From Pseudomonas saponiphila (lineage in GTDB: Bacteria; Pseudomonadota; Gammaproteobacteria; Pseudomonadales; Pseudomonadaceae), in assembly GCF_900105185.1 (NCBI RefSeq), contig NZ_FNTJ01000001.1:3306501-3370500 (forward strand): a DNA stretch of 64,000 nt, given 5' to 3'. Positions 35,296-47,800 of this stretch are shown here, piece after piece. The notes under the pieces are model-generated. The model worked only from the letters and a program-made list of their open reading frames with translations, had not been told where the DNA came from and searched no databases. How positions within the stretch are numbered: the first letter of the stretch is position 1; each line of letters begins with the position of its first letter. The position numbers and the translations under genes were made by a program.

Positions 35296-36189
35296 ATGAA
35301 CCCACGCCGACTGACTCCCTCAATGTCCCTGCTGGTCGCTTTCGAGGCCGCCGCCCGCCATTGCAGCTTCACCAAAGCCGCGGACGAACTTGCCCTGACG
35401 CAAAGCGCGGTGAGCCGACAAGTACAGGCCCTGGAGTCGCAGCTGGAGATCTCGCTGTTCAAGCGCGAGGGCAGAAAAATCGAACTCACCGCCGCCGGCG
35501 CCCTTTACCAGCACGAGCTCAGCGCCGCATTGGGCCGCATTCGCAGCGCCACCCTGCAGACCATTGCCTTCAAGGAAGAAGATGGCCCGTTGAACCTGGC
35601 GGTGCTTCCAACGTTCGGCTCAAAATGGCTGCTGCCGAAAATGCATGAGTTCTATGCCCTGCATCCCAGGAACCTGGTGCACATCCATTCAAGGATCATT
35701 CATGCCGACAACCCATCCAGCGTGGGCGACATGCAGGCGATCATCTGCGCGGGGAAAGGCGATTGGCCGGGCTACGTGTCGCACCTGTTGCTGCAAGAAA
35801 AGCTGATCGTTATCGCCAGCCCCAAAGCCCTGGCAGACAACCCCGGGCTATCGCTCGACGACATCACCCAGCATTTGCTGCTGAATGTGGTTTCTCGCCC
35901 CAACGGCTGGTCCGACTGGTTTGACCTCAACAACCTGGATCACCAGAAAATGCGCACGGGCCCCAGCTTCGAGCTCACCGCTCACCTGATCCAGGCGGTG
36001 GCCGCAGGAATCGGCATCGGGCTGGTTCCCGATATCCTGGTGCAGGACGAAATCGAGTCTGGAACCGTGGTCAAACTGTTCGGCCCCACGCAAAGCGGTC
36101 GCAACTATTACCTGACCTGTGCCGCGCGCTATCAGCATTTTCCGGCGTTCAAGACATTCAGCGCCTGGTTGCTGTCCCTCCCCTCCTGA
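35296..36189 (+). CDS. LysR-family regulator, divergent from the YdiJ-type dehydrogenase
   Basis: 297 residues. HTH: FTKAADELALTQSAVSRQVQALESQLE. GcvA-like effector domain with LPTFGSKWLLPKMHEFYALHP. Its position opposite the dehydrogenase gene and the dyad at 35248-35264 make that gene its probable target. The inducer is unknown. It converges with the VOC gene. Confidence 0.88.
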   Translation: MNPRRLTPSMSLLVAFEAAARHCSFTKAADELALTQSAVSRQVQALESQLEISLFKREGRKIELTAAGALYQHELSAALGRIRSATLQTIAFKEEDGPLNLAVLPTFGSKWLLPKMHEFYALHPRNLVHIHSRIIHADNPSSVGDMQAIICAGKGDWPGYVSHLLLQEKLIVIASPKALADNPGLSLDDITQHLLLNVVSRPNGWSDWFDLNNLDHQKMRTGPSFELTAHLIQAVAAGIGIGLVPDILVQDEIESGTVVKLFGPTQSGRNYYLTCAARYQHFPAFKTFSAWLLSLPS

Positions 36190-36222
36190 AGCGAGCGCAG
36201 CAGCGGGCACAGCAGCTGCGCA

Positions 36223-36879
36223 TCACCAACTGATGATCATCGGCAGCAGCGGACGCAAATCCTGGCGCCGGCCGCTGGCTCCATGATCGATCTGCACTTC
36301 GATCAGGTGCTCATCCCCCCGGACCAGGGCAAATCCCGGCAGCTGGTTCGCGCAGTGGGCAGCCGCTGAAAACGCCTGGCGGTCCGGCGTAGTGATGCGC
36401 ACGGCGGTCATCTCGCGAAAGCCGTTGGGATGTGCAAGCGGCTGGGCGCGCTCAATCGGCGCCTCATCGGGTCTTTTGGCAAAGCCAAGAAAAAACCACA
36501 TCGGCTCGCTGACCGGCGCCTGCCCTACCTCGACTTTCAGGGCCGCGGGCAAATAAACGGGTCGATATTCCCAAACCGGAAACAGCGGCGTCTCGCCCTC
36601 GGTGGAGGGCCGGAAGCAGACGCCAAAGGGCGCGGCGTTTGCATCGCCGCCCTTGAGGCGATCATAGAGTCGTGTCGGCGCGGTCAACTGACTTTGCGCC
36701 TCTGCCTCATCGGTGAGGTACAAAAGTTCGATGAACGCATTGCGCAAGAAGAACCTTCTGTTGGCAGTGCCTTGGCCCGGGTGGGTGTTCGGTGTCCCTT
36801 CAACCAGCCCCAGGGCTTGCAATGCCTCAGCGCTTTGCCCGTGATCATTCACGGCGATAAAAATGTGGTCTGTTTCCAT
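36223..36879 (-). CDS. VOC-superfamily (glyoxalase-like) protein
   Basis: 218 residues from METDHIFIAVNDHGQSAEAL at 36879 (AAGGG upstream); the longer frame to 37047 is not protein-like. The N-terminal TDHIFIAV and the mid FIELLYLTDEAEAQ show the glyoxalase-like fold with possible metal residues His and Glu. Function unknown: such proteins include lyases, dioxygenases and resistance factors. It is a single gene; the gap 36880-37112 holds its promoter region and no gene. Confidence 0.7.
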   Translation of the reverse strand: METDHIFIAVNDHGQSAEALQALGLVEGTPNTHPGQGTANRRFFLRNAFIELLYLTDEAEAQSQLTAPTRLYDRLKGGDANAAPFGVCFRPSTEGETPLFPVWEYRPVYLPAALKVEVGQAPVSEPMWFFLGFAKRPDEAPIERAQPLAHPNGFREMTAVRITTPDRQAFSAAAHCANQLPGFALVRGDEHLIEVQIDHGASGRRQDLRPLLPMIISW

Positions 36880-37112
36880 GCTCAATTCCCTTTGATTCTG
36901 ATCGCCAGTAGCGGCTTTTTGCCTGGGGCAAAAAAGCCGGCGAGCAGTCTGACATGGCCGATTGCGGCCATCCACCAACAATGCTCGAGCGCACTTTGGC
37001 CAGCGATCCGTTGCAGGGAGATGCCCCCCAACCGAGGCCGACATCAATAGCGCTGCCAGCTCAGCTATTGGCGGGGGGAAAGACGTTCAGCGAGCAGAGG
37101 GAGGGAGTCGGT

Positions 37113-37484
37113 TCAGGACTCGGGACAGTGATAGACGTTGCCCGAAAGCGTCACGTTGGTTTGTTCCAGGCGTTTGTCCGAACCGGTCTGTCCGGCGCGC
37201 TGAGTGAGCAGGTAAACCCGGTTGCCGCCCATCGCCGCGGCCTTGTTCTTCAGGTCGTTGCGAGCGCCGGTTTCGAGGTTGGCGTTGCCGGTGATGCTGC
37301 CCAGTAGAAAGTCGCCCTGACTGCCGGTGACATCGCCAAGAAACTTGCATTCACGTCCCGGTTCATTGTTGGTGATGCGCACATTGTTGGCCCCAGGCCC
37401 GGCGATTGAAGTGGGCGCACAACCTGCCAGGACAAACAACGCGGTACACAGACCGATCCCCGTGAGCCTATTAGAGAGATACAT
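37113..37484 (-). CDS. Small lipoprotein, DUF4156-like
   Basis: 123 residues. Type II signal peptide with lipobox LAGC (Cys22), so anchored to the outer membrane. The mature part has two further cysteines (ECKFLG and the C-terminal YHCPES) that could form a disulphide. The pattern GDVTGSQGDFLLG...ARNDLKNKAAAMGGNRVYLL is that of DUF4156/RcsF-fold lipoproteins. It may be an envelope stress or structural protein. It is a single gene with its promoter in 37485-37669. Confidence 0.75.
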   Translation of the reverse strand: MYLSNRLTGIGLCTALFVLAGCAPTSIAGPGANNVRITNNEPGRECKFLGDVTGSQGDFLLGSITGNANLETGARNDLKNKAAAMGGNRVYLLTQRAGQTGSDKRLEQTNVTLSGNVYHCPES

Positions 37485-37669
37485 CCGGATGATTCCTTTA
37501 GTGCATTTGCCGCGATACCCCGAGCGGAAAATCCTCCCGGGCGGTAGAGCGCGCAGTATCGAACTTTGCTAAAGCCGGAGTTGTATTTATCAGTGAATTT
37601 GCAGTGAAAAAATGTAAAGGGTGGCCAAGGGTTCGCCAGCGGCAGGATCACTACCAACCGCCGGAGTGT

Positions 37670-38668
37670 TCAGCAGGATTCGCGCTCCACCAGCGGGCAG
37701 GCCACTCGGTGAATCGCCGGTTGCTCCCTGCGCTCAATGAGGTATTGAGCAGCGCGCCGCCCCATCTCGTAATACGGCAATTGCACGGTACTGAGCGGCG
37801 GGTAGAACAGCTCGGCAACACCGATCATGTTGTCGTACCCCAGCACCGCTACCTGATCCGGAATACGCAGGCCGCGACTGAGCAAGTACTGGTAGGCGAG
37901 CAAAGCGATCCGGTCGTTACCGCACACCAGCAGGTCGAACGCCGGCCGGCCTTGCAGCTCGCCCAAGCGGCTCTCCAGCACGGCAATGGTTTCCTGGTAG
38001 GCGTCGTCCCGGGACAGGTTGTATTGAGGAACATCGGCCACGGCTATCCCGGCTTCGGCAAAGGCCCGGGCCAGTCCCAGCTGCCGCTGCTCCCAGGCCA
38101 GGCTGCTCTGCGGCAGGTTGATGCACAGCGGACTGCGGTAGCCCCGCTTGAGGGCGTAGCGCACCGCCTGATACTGACCGTCCGCGTCATCCGGCACGTA
38201 GCAGGCCACGCCGGGCTCAAGGCTCATGCAATTGCTCAGCACCAGCGGCAGGCTGCGCAGCACCGGGGGGATCTCGACGGTGCGCAGCTGCATGGCGCTG
38301 AAGATGATCCCGTCAGGCTGGTGGGACAGCATCAGATCGATGGTCTGCTGGTTCGGCGGCACTTCGAAGACGTTGACGATGAACAGGTTCCAGCCGTTTT
38401 CACGGGCGGTGCGCTCCATGGACAGGAGCATTTCCACCGCGAAGGGCGTGGTGGCGGTATCCAGGGCGAAGACACCGATGGTCTTGCCACCGGACGAGCC
38501 GCCACGGATCTTTCGCGCAGAAAGGCTGGGGACATACCCCAGGGTCTCGACCGCTTGCAGAACTTTCGCCAGGGTTTCCTGATTGACTTTTTCCGGGGTA
38601 TTGAGCGCCCTGGACACCGTCATGAAGGAAACCCCTGCCAGGCGCGCGACATCTTTGACTGAAGCCAT
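37670..38668 (-). CDS. cscR: LacI-family repressor of the sucrose genes (CscR-like)
   Basis: 332 residues. N-terminal LacI HTH VKDVARLAGVSFMTVSRALN, then a hinge and a periplasmic-binding-protein-like domain (GKTIGVFALDTATTPFAVEML; VLGYDNMIGVAELFYPPLSTV). It lies about 100 bases downstream of the GH32 gene, in the same direction. It most likely represses the hydrolase, permease and porin through the palindrome at 41575-41586. The name rests on gene context. Confidence 0.8.
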   Translation of the reverse strand: MASVKDVARLAGVSFMTVSRALNTPEKVNQETLAKVLQAVETLGYVPSLSARKIRGGSSGGKTIGVFALDTATTPFAVEMLLSMERTARENGWNLFIVNVFEVPPNQQTIDLMLSHQPDGIIFSAMQLRTVEIPPVLRSLPLVLSNCMSLEPGVACYVPDDADGQYQAVRYALKRGYRSPLCINLPQSSLAWEQRQLGLARAFAEAGIAVADVPQYNLSRDDAYQETIAVLESRLGELQGRPAFDLLVCGNDRIALLAYQYLLSRGLRIPDQVAVLGYDNMIGVAELFYPPLSTVQLPYYEMGRRAAQYLIERREQPAIHRVACPLVERESC

Positions 38669-38769
38669 TCGCAGGTGCCAATGCTGTTATGGCCGGGCAT
38701 CATGTCACGCTTGGCAAAAGCATGACAACACAGCGTCGGAACTCGTGCCAGACGCTCCTGGCCCAGGCA

Positions 38770-40245
38770 TCAGAGGCCCAGGTCGGCCAGGCGCCAGAGC
38801 GAAACCTCGCCGAAGGCACCGCAGCCATTGATGGCAAAAGCCGTGATCGCCTGACTGTCGGGACGGGGATAGATCCGACTGCTCAAGCAGTAGGCGCCAT
38901 CATCGACAAACACCTCGATGGAGGAACGGTCGAGAAAGATCCGCAGGGCGATCCGGGTTTGCCCCGCGGCTATCGGCACGCTGCGCACCCCGCTCACACC
39001 GGCTCCTGAATGCTGCCGGTCAAGCACCAGACGGCGCGCCATCGCATCGAAATACACCAGGGTCCGCTCCTGCCGATCCTCACTGCAGCGCAGGGCCAGG
39101 CCGAAGCGCTCGGCGGTACTGCCAGCCAGGTCCAGGGTCAGCTCGAACTCCAGCAACGTACCTCGCTCATCGAGCAGGCAATCGGCGGATTCCACCGCGC
39201 CAATCGACAAGCTCCGCAGCGACTGGCGCAACCCCGTCAACTCGCGGGCTGGCCGCATGCGCAGCCGTTCGCCGTCGCGGCTCAACTCCCGCGGCAGCGA
39301 CAGCGCTCCACACCAGTGATGCGCCTGACTCGGCATCGGGCTGTCCCACATGTCCATCCAGGCCCACAGCAGGCGGCGCCCGTCCGGCGCCAGCAGGGTC
39401 TGCGCGGCATAGAAGTCATGACCGTGATCCAGCTCGCGCACCTTGCCGCACTCGCTGAAAAACCCACGGTCGTCCAGCAGGCCGATTCGGTAGCTGTTCT
39501 GGAACTTGTTCCAGTTGTCATGGCCGCTGGGTTTCAGGCCCTGGGGCGAATAGAGAAACACGTCGCTGCCATCGAGCTCGAACAGGTCCGGACACTCCCA
39601 CATGTAGCCGTCCGGCTGACGTTGCCCTTGCAGGGCGCAGCTCAGGTACTCCCAGTGCTGCAGATCGTCCGATTGATAGAGCAGCAGCTGCGGGTCGTCG
39701 CCACGTCGAGCGCCAAGGGCCATCCACCACTGCCCTCCCCGCCGCCAGACCTTGGGATCGCGAAAATGCATGATGCCCGGCTCCGGCGCCGTCTCGATCA
39801 CCACCCCGTGCTTGTGAAACGACACGCCATCGCTGCTGCTGGCCAGGCACTGGACCTGACGGATGTTCTGGTCGTCCCCCGGAGCCCCCAGCCACACGTG
39901 CCCGGTGTAGATCAGGTACAGCCTGTCGTCCGCGACCACTGCCGACCCCGAGAAACAGCCGTCGCGGTCATAGGCATCACCAGGCGCCAGCGCGATGGGC
40001 AGATGCTCCCAATGCACCAGGTCACGACTCCTGGCATGCCCCCAGTGCATCGGCCCCCATTGCGCTGAATAGGGATGATGCTGGTAGAACACGTGATATT
40101 CGCCGCGAAAAAACACCAGGCCGTTGGGGTCGTTCATCCATCCCGCCGGCGGCGCAAGATGATAAGCGGGACGAAAGTCGTTGCCCCGCTCAGCCAAGGT
40201 TTTTTCGATAGCGCGGTGCGCTTGGTCCAACAGTGCCGCGTGCAT
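38770..40245 (-). CDS. cscA: GH32 sucrose hydrolase (invertase/sucrose-6-phosphate hydrolase)
   Basis: 491 residues from MHAALLDQAHRAIEK at 40245 (AGGA 8 bases upstream). Five-blade propeller motifs: WMNDPNG at 36-42 with nucleophile Asp39, FRDPKVW with the transition-state Asp, and WECPDLF with the acid/base Glu. A C-terminal beta-sandwich carries DRSSIEVFVDDG. It splits sucrose into glucose and fructose in the cytoplasm. It follows the permease by 13 bases. With a non-PTS permease upstream, free sucrose is the likely substrate. Confidence 0.9.
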   Translation of the reverse strand: MHAALLDQAHRAIEKTLAERGNDFRPAYHLAPPAGWMNDPNGLVFFRGEYHVFYQHHPYSAQWGPMHWGHARSRDLVHWEHLPIALAPGDAYDRDGCFSGSAVVADDRLYLIYTGHVWLGAPGDDQNIRQVQCLASSSDGVSFHKHGVVIETAPEPGIMHFRDPKVWRRGGQWWMALGARRGDDPQLLLYQSDDLQHWEYLSCALQGQRQPDGYMWECPDLFELDGSDVFLYSPQGLKPSGHDNWNKFQNSYRIGLLDDRGFFSECGKVRELDHGHDFYAAQTLLAPDGRRLLWAWMDMWDSPMPSQAHHWCGALSLPRELSRDGERLRMRPARELTGLRQSLRSLSIGAVESADCLLDERGTLLEFELTLDLAGSTAERFGLALRCSEDRQERTLVYFDAMARRLVLDRQHSGAGVSGVRSVPIAAGQTRIALRIFLDRSSIEVFVDDGAYCLSSRIYPRPDSQAITAFAINGCGAFGEVSLWRLADLGL

Positions 40246-40258
40246 GGCTGGTTCCTGT

Positions 40259-41548
40259 CTAGGGTTCATAACGAAGGGCAGATTGAGCGATGGCGGGCAG
40301 CTCCGGCGAATCGCCAGGCCCGTCTTGGGAGGTGCCGCGCACGGGATCCTTGCGCAACAGGGTCCATGACAGCAGCAGGCAGGCGCCGACCAGCCCTGCC
40401 ATGAGTACGTAAACGTTGGCGAAACCGAAGTGGTCGTAGCCGTAGCCCACCAGCGGCGACAGCAGCATGGCGGTCAATTGCTGGGCGAACTGAAAGCCCA
40501 CCAGGTAGATCGAGGCAGACAGCCGAGCGTCGAAGTTGAGCGAGATGTATTTGAAGATCGAGATCAGCAGGATGGGCACTTCCAGGGCGTGCAACATCTT
40601 GCAGGCGGCGATGGTCCAGGCCTCGGTTGCCAGCCCGGAGCCGAGGATGCGCACGAACATGATGCTGCCCGCCAGGATCAGCCCGTACTTGGCGCCTGTG
40701 CGGCTGACCAGCCAGGGGGCAAACAGCATCAGCACCGCCTCGACCAGCACCTGAGTCGAGTTCAGGTAGCCATAGGCGCGGGTGCCCTGCTCCGGGGTCG
40801 AGAAAAACGAGGAGAAATACACCGGGAACTGTTGCTCGTAGATCATGTAGATCCCGCAGACGCCGGTCAGATAGAGGCTGAAGGCCCAGAATCGCGGGAG
40901 TGCCAGCAACTTCCACAGATCGCTCAGCCGCACCGGATGGGCAGCCGTGCCTGCCTGCGCCGCCGGCTGGCTCAAGCGGCTCAGGTCCAGGCGCGACAGG
41001 ATCAGCAGGAACACGATACCGGCGGCGCTGCTCATGTAGAACGTGATGTCCGGATCAATGTTGAACACCACGCCGACCACGCCGGTGGCACTGGCCCAGC
41101 CCAAGGATCCCCACATTCGAGTGGTTCCAAACTCGAAACCGGCATGCCGCGACAGGCGCTCCGTGTAGGACTCGATCACCCCCACGCCGGCCAGCATCGC
41201 CAGCGCCAGGAACGCCGCGCCGACCAGGGCGCCAAGCACCACGTTGTGCGCCAGCAGGCCGGCGTAGAAGTAAATGGCAAAGGGAGCAGCCGTGCACAGC
41301 AGGATGCCAATCCACACCAGCAGCTTCTTGGACAGCCCGAGGCGGTCTTGAAGAGCGCCGTAGAACGGTTGGACCAGCAGCGCCGCGATGGCGTTGGCGG
41401 CGAAGATGAAGCCGGTTTCCGTGCCATTCAGGCCAATGACTCGGTGCAACCAGATGGAAAACAGCGAATAGCTGGATGACCAGGAAAAGAAGAAGAAAAA
41501 CAACAGACCACTGATAAGCCAGTACTCGCGTTTGGCGGCAAGCTGCAT
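40259..41548 (-). CDS. cscB: Sucrose:proton symporter (CscB-like, LacY family)
   Basis: 429 residues, 12 membrane segments. The N-terminus YWLISGLLFFFFFSWSSSYSLFSIWL and FIFAANAIAALLVQPFYGALQDRLGLSKKLL are typical of the oligosaccharide:H+ symporters (LacY/CscB/RafB). Residues near TM4-5 (Glu in VGVIESYTER and Arg in FGTTRMWGSLG) match positions used for sugar binding in LacY. First gene of the leftward sucrose operon, divergent from the ScrY-like porin, with a LacI-type palindrome between them. Confidence 0.88.
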   Translation of the reverse strand: MQLAAKREYWLISGLLFFFFFSWSSSYSLFSIWLHRVIGLNGTETGFIFAANAIAALLVQPFYGALQDRLGLSKKLLVWIGILLCTAAPFAIYFYAGLLAHNVVLGALVGAAFLALAMLAGVGVIESYTERLSRHAGFEFGTTRMWGSLGWASATGVVGVVFNIDPDITFYMSSAAGIVFLLILSRLDLSRLSQPAAQAGTAAHPVRLSDLWKLLALPRFWAFSLYLTGVCGIYMIYEQQFPVYFSSFFSTPEQGTRAYGYLNSTQVLVEAVLMLFAPWLVSRTGAKYGLILAGSIMFVRILGSGLATEAWTIAACKMLHALEVPILLISIFKYISLNFDARLSASIYLVGFQFAQQLTAMLLSPLVGYGYDHFGFANVYVLMAGLVGACLLLSWTLLRKDPVRGTSQDGPGDSPELPAIAQSALRYEP

Positions 41549-41574
41549 GTGACAACCCTCTTGTTTTTATTTAG

Positions 41575-43367
<1,793 letters not shown>

Positions 43368-43509
43368 AAGCGCGCAAAGCGGGCCGGCGCAGCAAGGTGG
43401 CAGCTCTCGCAGCGGCCAATGTTGCACCGGCGGCAACACTGAATTGCACGTCAGGGAATTGATAGCCACCAACCAGAGGCGCAGGCTAGAGGGCTGGCTT
43501 TGGTCTTAT

Positions 43510-43533
43510 ATCATTCCGAATGATAGTTACCTT
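43510..43533 (+). promoter_or_regulatory. Nod-box-like MexT binding site upstream of mexE
   Basis: ATCATTCCGAATGAT (43510-43524) is a perfect dyad with the ATC-N9-GAT nod-box core. Extended as ATCA-N5-AATGAT-N4-ACCTT it matches the published MexT consensus ATCA-N5-GTCGAT-N4-ACYAT in the ATCA, GAT and most of the ACYAT parts. It ends 75 bases before the mexE ATG. The remaining gap after scrY (43368-43509) shows nothing else. Confidence 0.65.
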
Positions 43534-43608
43534 CGCTTCATTCGATTCGTGAGATACCAGCCTGCCGAGCATCATCCGCCCATCTCAAATTACCTTGGCG
43601 GATGAACC

Positions 43609-44856
43609 ATGGACCAGTCAGTCAAATTCTTGCGTTACCCCCTAGCCGCCCTCGCCGTACTGGTAATGAGTGCCTGCGGCAAGGCCCCGGAAACCGCCTC
43701 CGCCCCACCCGCCGCCAAGGTCAGCGTGGCCAAGGTGCTGGAGCAGCCGGTCAACGAATGGGACGAGTTCACCGGGCGCCTGGAAGCCCCGGAAACCGTG
43801 GAAATCCGTCCGCGAGTCTCGGGCCAGATCGATCAGGTGGCCTTCACCGAAGGCGCCCTGGTGAAGAAAGGCGACCTGCTGTTCCAGATCGACCCGCGTC
43901 CGTTCCAGGCGGAAGTCCGCCGCCTCGAAGCCCAACTGCAGCAAGCCCGGGCCACCGCCACCCGCAGCGCCAACGAAGCCCAGCGCGGCCAGCGCCTGCT
44001 GACCAGCAATGCGATTTCCGCCGAGCTGGCCGATACCCGCAGCAGCGCCGCCCAGGAAGCCCGGGCCGGGGTCGATGCGATCCAGGCCCAGCTGGACCTG
44101 GCCAAGCTCAACCTGAGCTTCACCCGGGTGGTGGCGCCCATCAGCGGTCGCGTCAGCCGCGCGCAGATCACCGCCGGCAACCTGGTGACCGCCGATGTCA
44201 CCCCGCTCACCAGCCTGGTGTCCACCGACAAGGTCTACGCCTACTTCGACGCCGACGAGCGCGTGTACCTCAAGTACACCCAGCTCGCCCGCCAGGGCCA
44301 GCGCGGCCAGACCACCCCGGTGTACCTGGGCCTGTCCAATGAAGAAGGCCACCCGCACCTGGGCCAGATGAACTTCGTCGACAACCAGGTCAACCCCAAG
44401 ACCGGCACCATCCGCGGCCGCGCGGTGTTCGACAACCGTGACGGCAGCTACACCCCGGGCCTGTATGCGCGCCTGAAACTGGTGGGCAGCGGCACCTACT
44501 CGGCGATGCTGATCAACGACGAGGCCGTGGGCACCGACCTGGGCAAGAAGTTCGTGCTGGTGATGGACGCCGACAACAAGCCGGCCTACCGCGCCGTGGA
44601 ACTGGGGCCGAAGATCGAAGGCCTGCGCATCGTGCGCAGCGGCCTGAACAAGGACGACACCATCATCGTCAAGGGCCTGCAGCGGGCGCGTCCCGGGGCG
44701 CCGGTGACGCCTGAGGTGATCCCCATGGCTAGCCAGGAAACCCTCGCCGCCCTGGCCCAGCAACGCCAGGCACTGGAAGCCAGCAACCTGCAGCAGGCCA
44801 CCCCTGCCAAGGCGGCTCCGGCTGTGAAACTCGCCGCCGCGACTCCACGCGGTTAA
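43609..44856 (+). CDS. mexE: MexE, RND efflux periplasmic adaptor
   Basis: 415 residues. Lipoprotein signal with lipobox MSAC (Cys24), then barrel-sandwich/lipoyl, hairpin and membrane-proximal domains: GRLEAPETVEIRPRVSGQI, coiled hairpin VRRLEAQLQQARATATRS, and LNLSFTRVVAPISGRVSRA. Length and sequence fit P. aeruginosa MexE. It links MexF to OprN in exporting chloramphenicol, fluoroquinolones, trimethoprim and quinolone signal precursors. First gene of mexEF-oprN, 15 bases before mexF. Confidence 0.93.
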   Translation: MDQSVKFLRYPLAALAVLVMSACGKAPETASAPPAAKVSVAKVLEQPVNEWDEFTGRLEAPETVEIRPRVSGQIDQVAFTEGALVKKGDLLFQIDPRPFQAEVRRLEAQLQQARATATRSANEAQRGQRLLTSNAISAELADTRSSAAQEARAGVDAIQAQLDLAKLNLSFTRVVAPISGRVSRAQITAGNLVTADVTPLTSLVSTDKVYAYFDADERVYLKYTQLARQGQRGQTTPVYLGLSNEEGHPHLGQMNFVDNQVNPKTGTIRGRAVFDNRDGSYTPGLYARLKLVGSGTYSAMLINDEAVGTDLGKKFVLVMDADNKPAYRAVELGPKIEGLRIVRSGLNKDDTIIVKGLQRARPGAPVTPEVIPMASQETLAALAQQRQALEASNLQQATPAKAAPAVKLAAATPRG

Positions 44857-44871
44857 GGGACGACTCTCAAG

Positions 44872-47800
44872 ATGAATTTTTCCCAGTTCTTCATTTCAAG
44901 GCCGATCTTCGCCGCGGTGCTGTCGCTGCTGATCCTGATCGCCGGCGCCATCTCGCTGTTCCAGCTGCCCATCAGCGAATACCCGGAAGTGGTACCGCCC
45001 ACCGTGGTGGTACGCGCCAACTTCCCCGGAGCCAACCCGAAAGTCATCGGTGAAACCGTGGCCGCGCCCCTGGAACAGGCGATCACCGGGGTCGAGAACA
45101 TGCTCTACATGTCCTCGCAATCCACTGCCGACGGCAAGATCACCCTGACCATCACCTTCGCCCTGGGCACCGACCTGGACAACGCCCAGGTCCAGGTGCA
45201 GAACCGCGTGACCCGCACCCAGCCCAAGCTGCCGGAAGAAGTGACGCGCATCGGCATCACCGTGGACAAGGCCTCTCCGGACCTGACCATGGTGGTCCAC
45301 CTGACCTCGCCGGACAAACGCTACGACATGCTCTACCTGTCCAACTACGCCCTGCTCAACATCAAGGATGAGCTGGCGCGCCTGGGCGGCGTAGGCGATG
45401 TGCAATTGTTCGGCATGGGCGACTACTCGCTGCGGGTCTGGCTCGATCCGAACAAGACCGCCTCGCGCAATCTGACCGCCACCGACGTGGTCACTGCAAT
45501 TCGCGAACAAAACCGCCAGGTCGCCGCCGGGGCCCTGGGCGCGCCGCCCGCCCCTAGCGCCACCAGCTTCCAGCTGTCGGTCAACACCCAGGGTCGCCTG
45601 GTCACCGAGGAAGAGTTCGAGAACATCATCATCCGTTCGGGTGAAGACGGCGAAATCACTCGCCTGAAGGACATCGCCCGCATCGAGCTGGGGTCGAGCC
45701 AGTACGCCCTGCGTTCCCTGCTCAACAACCAGCCGGCGGTGGCGATCCCGATCTTCCAGCGCCCGGGCTCCAATGCCATCGAGATCTCCAATGAAGTGCG
45801 GGCCAAGATGGCCGAGCTCAAGCAGAGCTTCCCGCAGGGCATGGACTTCAGCATCGTCTACGACCCGACCATCTTCGTCCGCGGTTCCATCGAAGCGGTG
45901 GTCCACACCCTGTTCGAAGCGCTGATCCTGGTAGTGCTGGTGGTGATCCTGTTCCTGCAGACCTGGCGCGCCTCGATCATCCCGCTGGTGGCGGTACCGG
46001 TATCGCTGATCGGCACCTTCGCGGTCATGCACCTGTTCGGTTTCTCCCTCAATGCCCTGTCGCTGTTCGGCCTGGTGCTGGCCATCGGCATCGTGGTGGA
46101 CGACGCCATCGTGGTGGTGGAGAACGTCGAACGCAACATCGGCCTGGGCCTGACCCCGGTGGAAGCCACCAAGCGCGCCATGCGTGAAGTGACCGGCCCG
46201 ATCATCGCCACCGCCCTGGTGCTGTGCGCGGTGTTCGTACCGGCGGCCTTCATCAGCGGCCTGACCGGGCAGTTCTACAAGCAGTTCGCCCTGACCATCG
46301 CCATTTCCACGGTGATCTCGGCCTTCAACTCCCTGACCCTGTCGCCGGCCCTGGCCGCGGTACTGCTCAAGGAACACCATGCGCCCAAGGACCGCTTCTC
46401 CAAGCTCCTCGACAAGCTGCTGGGTGGCTGGCTGTTCACGCCGTTCAACCGCTTCTTCGAGCGTGCAAGTGGTGGCTACGTCGGCACCGTGCGCCGGGTC
46501 ATCCGCGGCAGCGGCATCGCCCTGTTCCTCTATGCCGGCCTGATGGTGCTGACCTGGTTCGGCTTCGCCCACACCCCGACCGGTTTCGTTCCGGCCCAGG
46601 ACAAGCAATACCTGGTGGCTTTCGCCCAACTGCCGGACGCCGCCAGCCTGGACCGCACCGAAGACGTGATCAAGCGCATGTCCGACATCGCCTTGAAGCA
46701 ACCCGGCGTGGAAAGCGCGGTGGCCTTCCCCGGCCTGTCGATCAACGGCTTCACCAACAGCCCGAACAACGGCATCGTCTTCGTCACCTTGAAGCCCTTC
46801 GATGAGCGCAAGGACCCGAGCATGTCCGCCGGCGCCATCGCCGGTGCCCTGAACGGCAAGTACGCGGACATCCAGGACGCCTACATGGCGATCTTCCCAC
46901 CGCCGCCGGTACAGGGCCTGGGGACCATTGGCGGCTTCCGCCTGCAAGTGGAGGACCGCAGCGGCCTGGGTTACGACGAGCTGTATAAAGAGGTGCAGAA
47001 CGTCATCGCCAAGAGCCGCAGCGTGCCGGAACTGGCCGGGCTGTTCACCAGCTACCAGGTCAACGTGCCCCAGGTGGACGCGGCCATCGACCGGGAAAAG
47101 GCCAAGACCCATGGCGTGGCGATTTCCGACATCTTCGACACCCTGCAGGTCTACCTGGGTTCGCTGTATGCCAACGACTTCAACCGCTTTGGCCGCACCT
47201 ACCAGGTCAACGTCCAGGCCGAGCAGCAGTTCCGTCTTGAACCTGAACAGATCGGCCAGCTGAAAGTGCGCAACAACAAGGGCGAGATGATCCCCCTGGC
47301 GACCTTCATCAAGGTCAGCGACACCGCCGGTCCCGACCGCGTGATGCACTACAACGGCTTCGTCACCGCGGAAATCAACGGCGCGGCGGCCCCGGGCTAC
47401 AGCTCCGGGCAAGCAGAAGCGGCGATCGAGAAACTGCTCAAGGAAGAACTGCCCAATGGCATGACCTACGAGTGGACCGAGTTGACCTACCAGCAAATCC
47501 TGGCCGGCAACACCGCGCTGTTCGTCTTCCCGCTCTGCGTACTGCTGGCCTTCCTGGTGCTGGCCGCGCAATACGAGAGCTGGAGCCTGCCATTGGCGGT
47601 GATCCTGATCGTGCCGATGACCCTGCTGTCGGCCATTACCGGGGTGATCGTCTCCGGTGGCGACAACAACATCTTCACCCAGATCGGCCTGATCGTACTG
47701 GTGGGCCTGGCGTGCAAGAACGCGATCCTGATCGTCGAGTTCGCCAAGGACAAGCAAGAGGAAGGCCTCGACCCGCTGGCCGCAGTGCTGGAAGCCTGCC

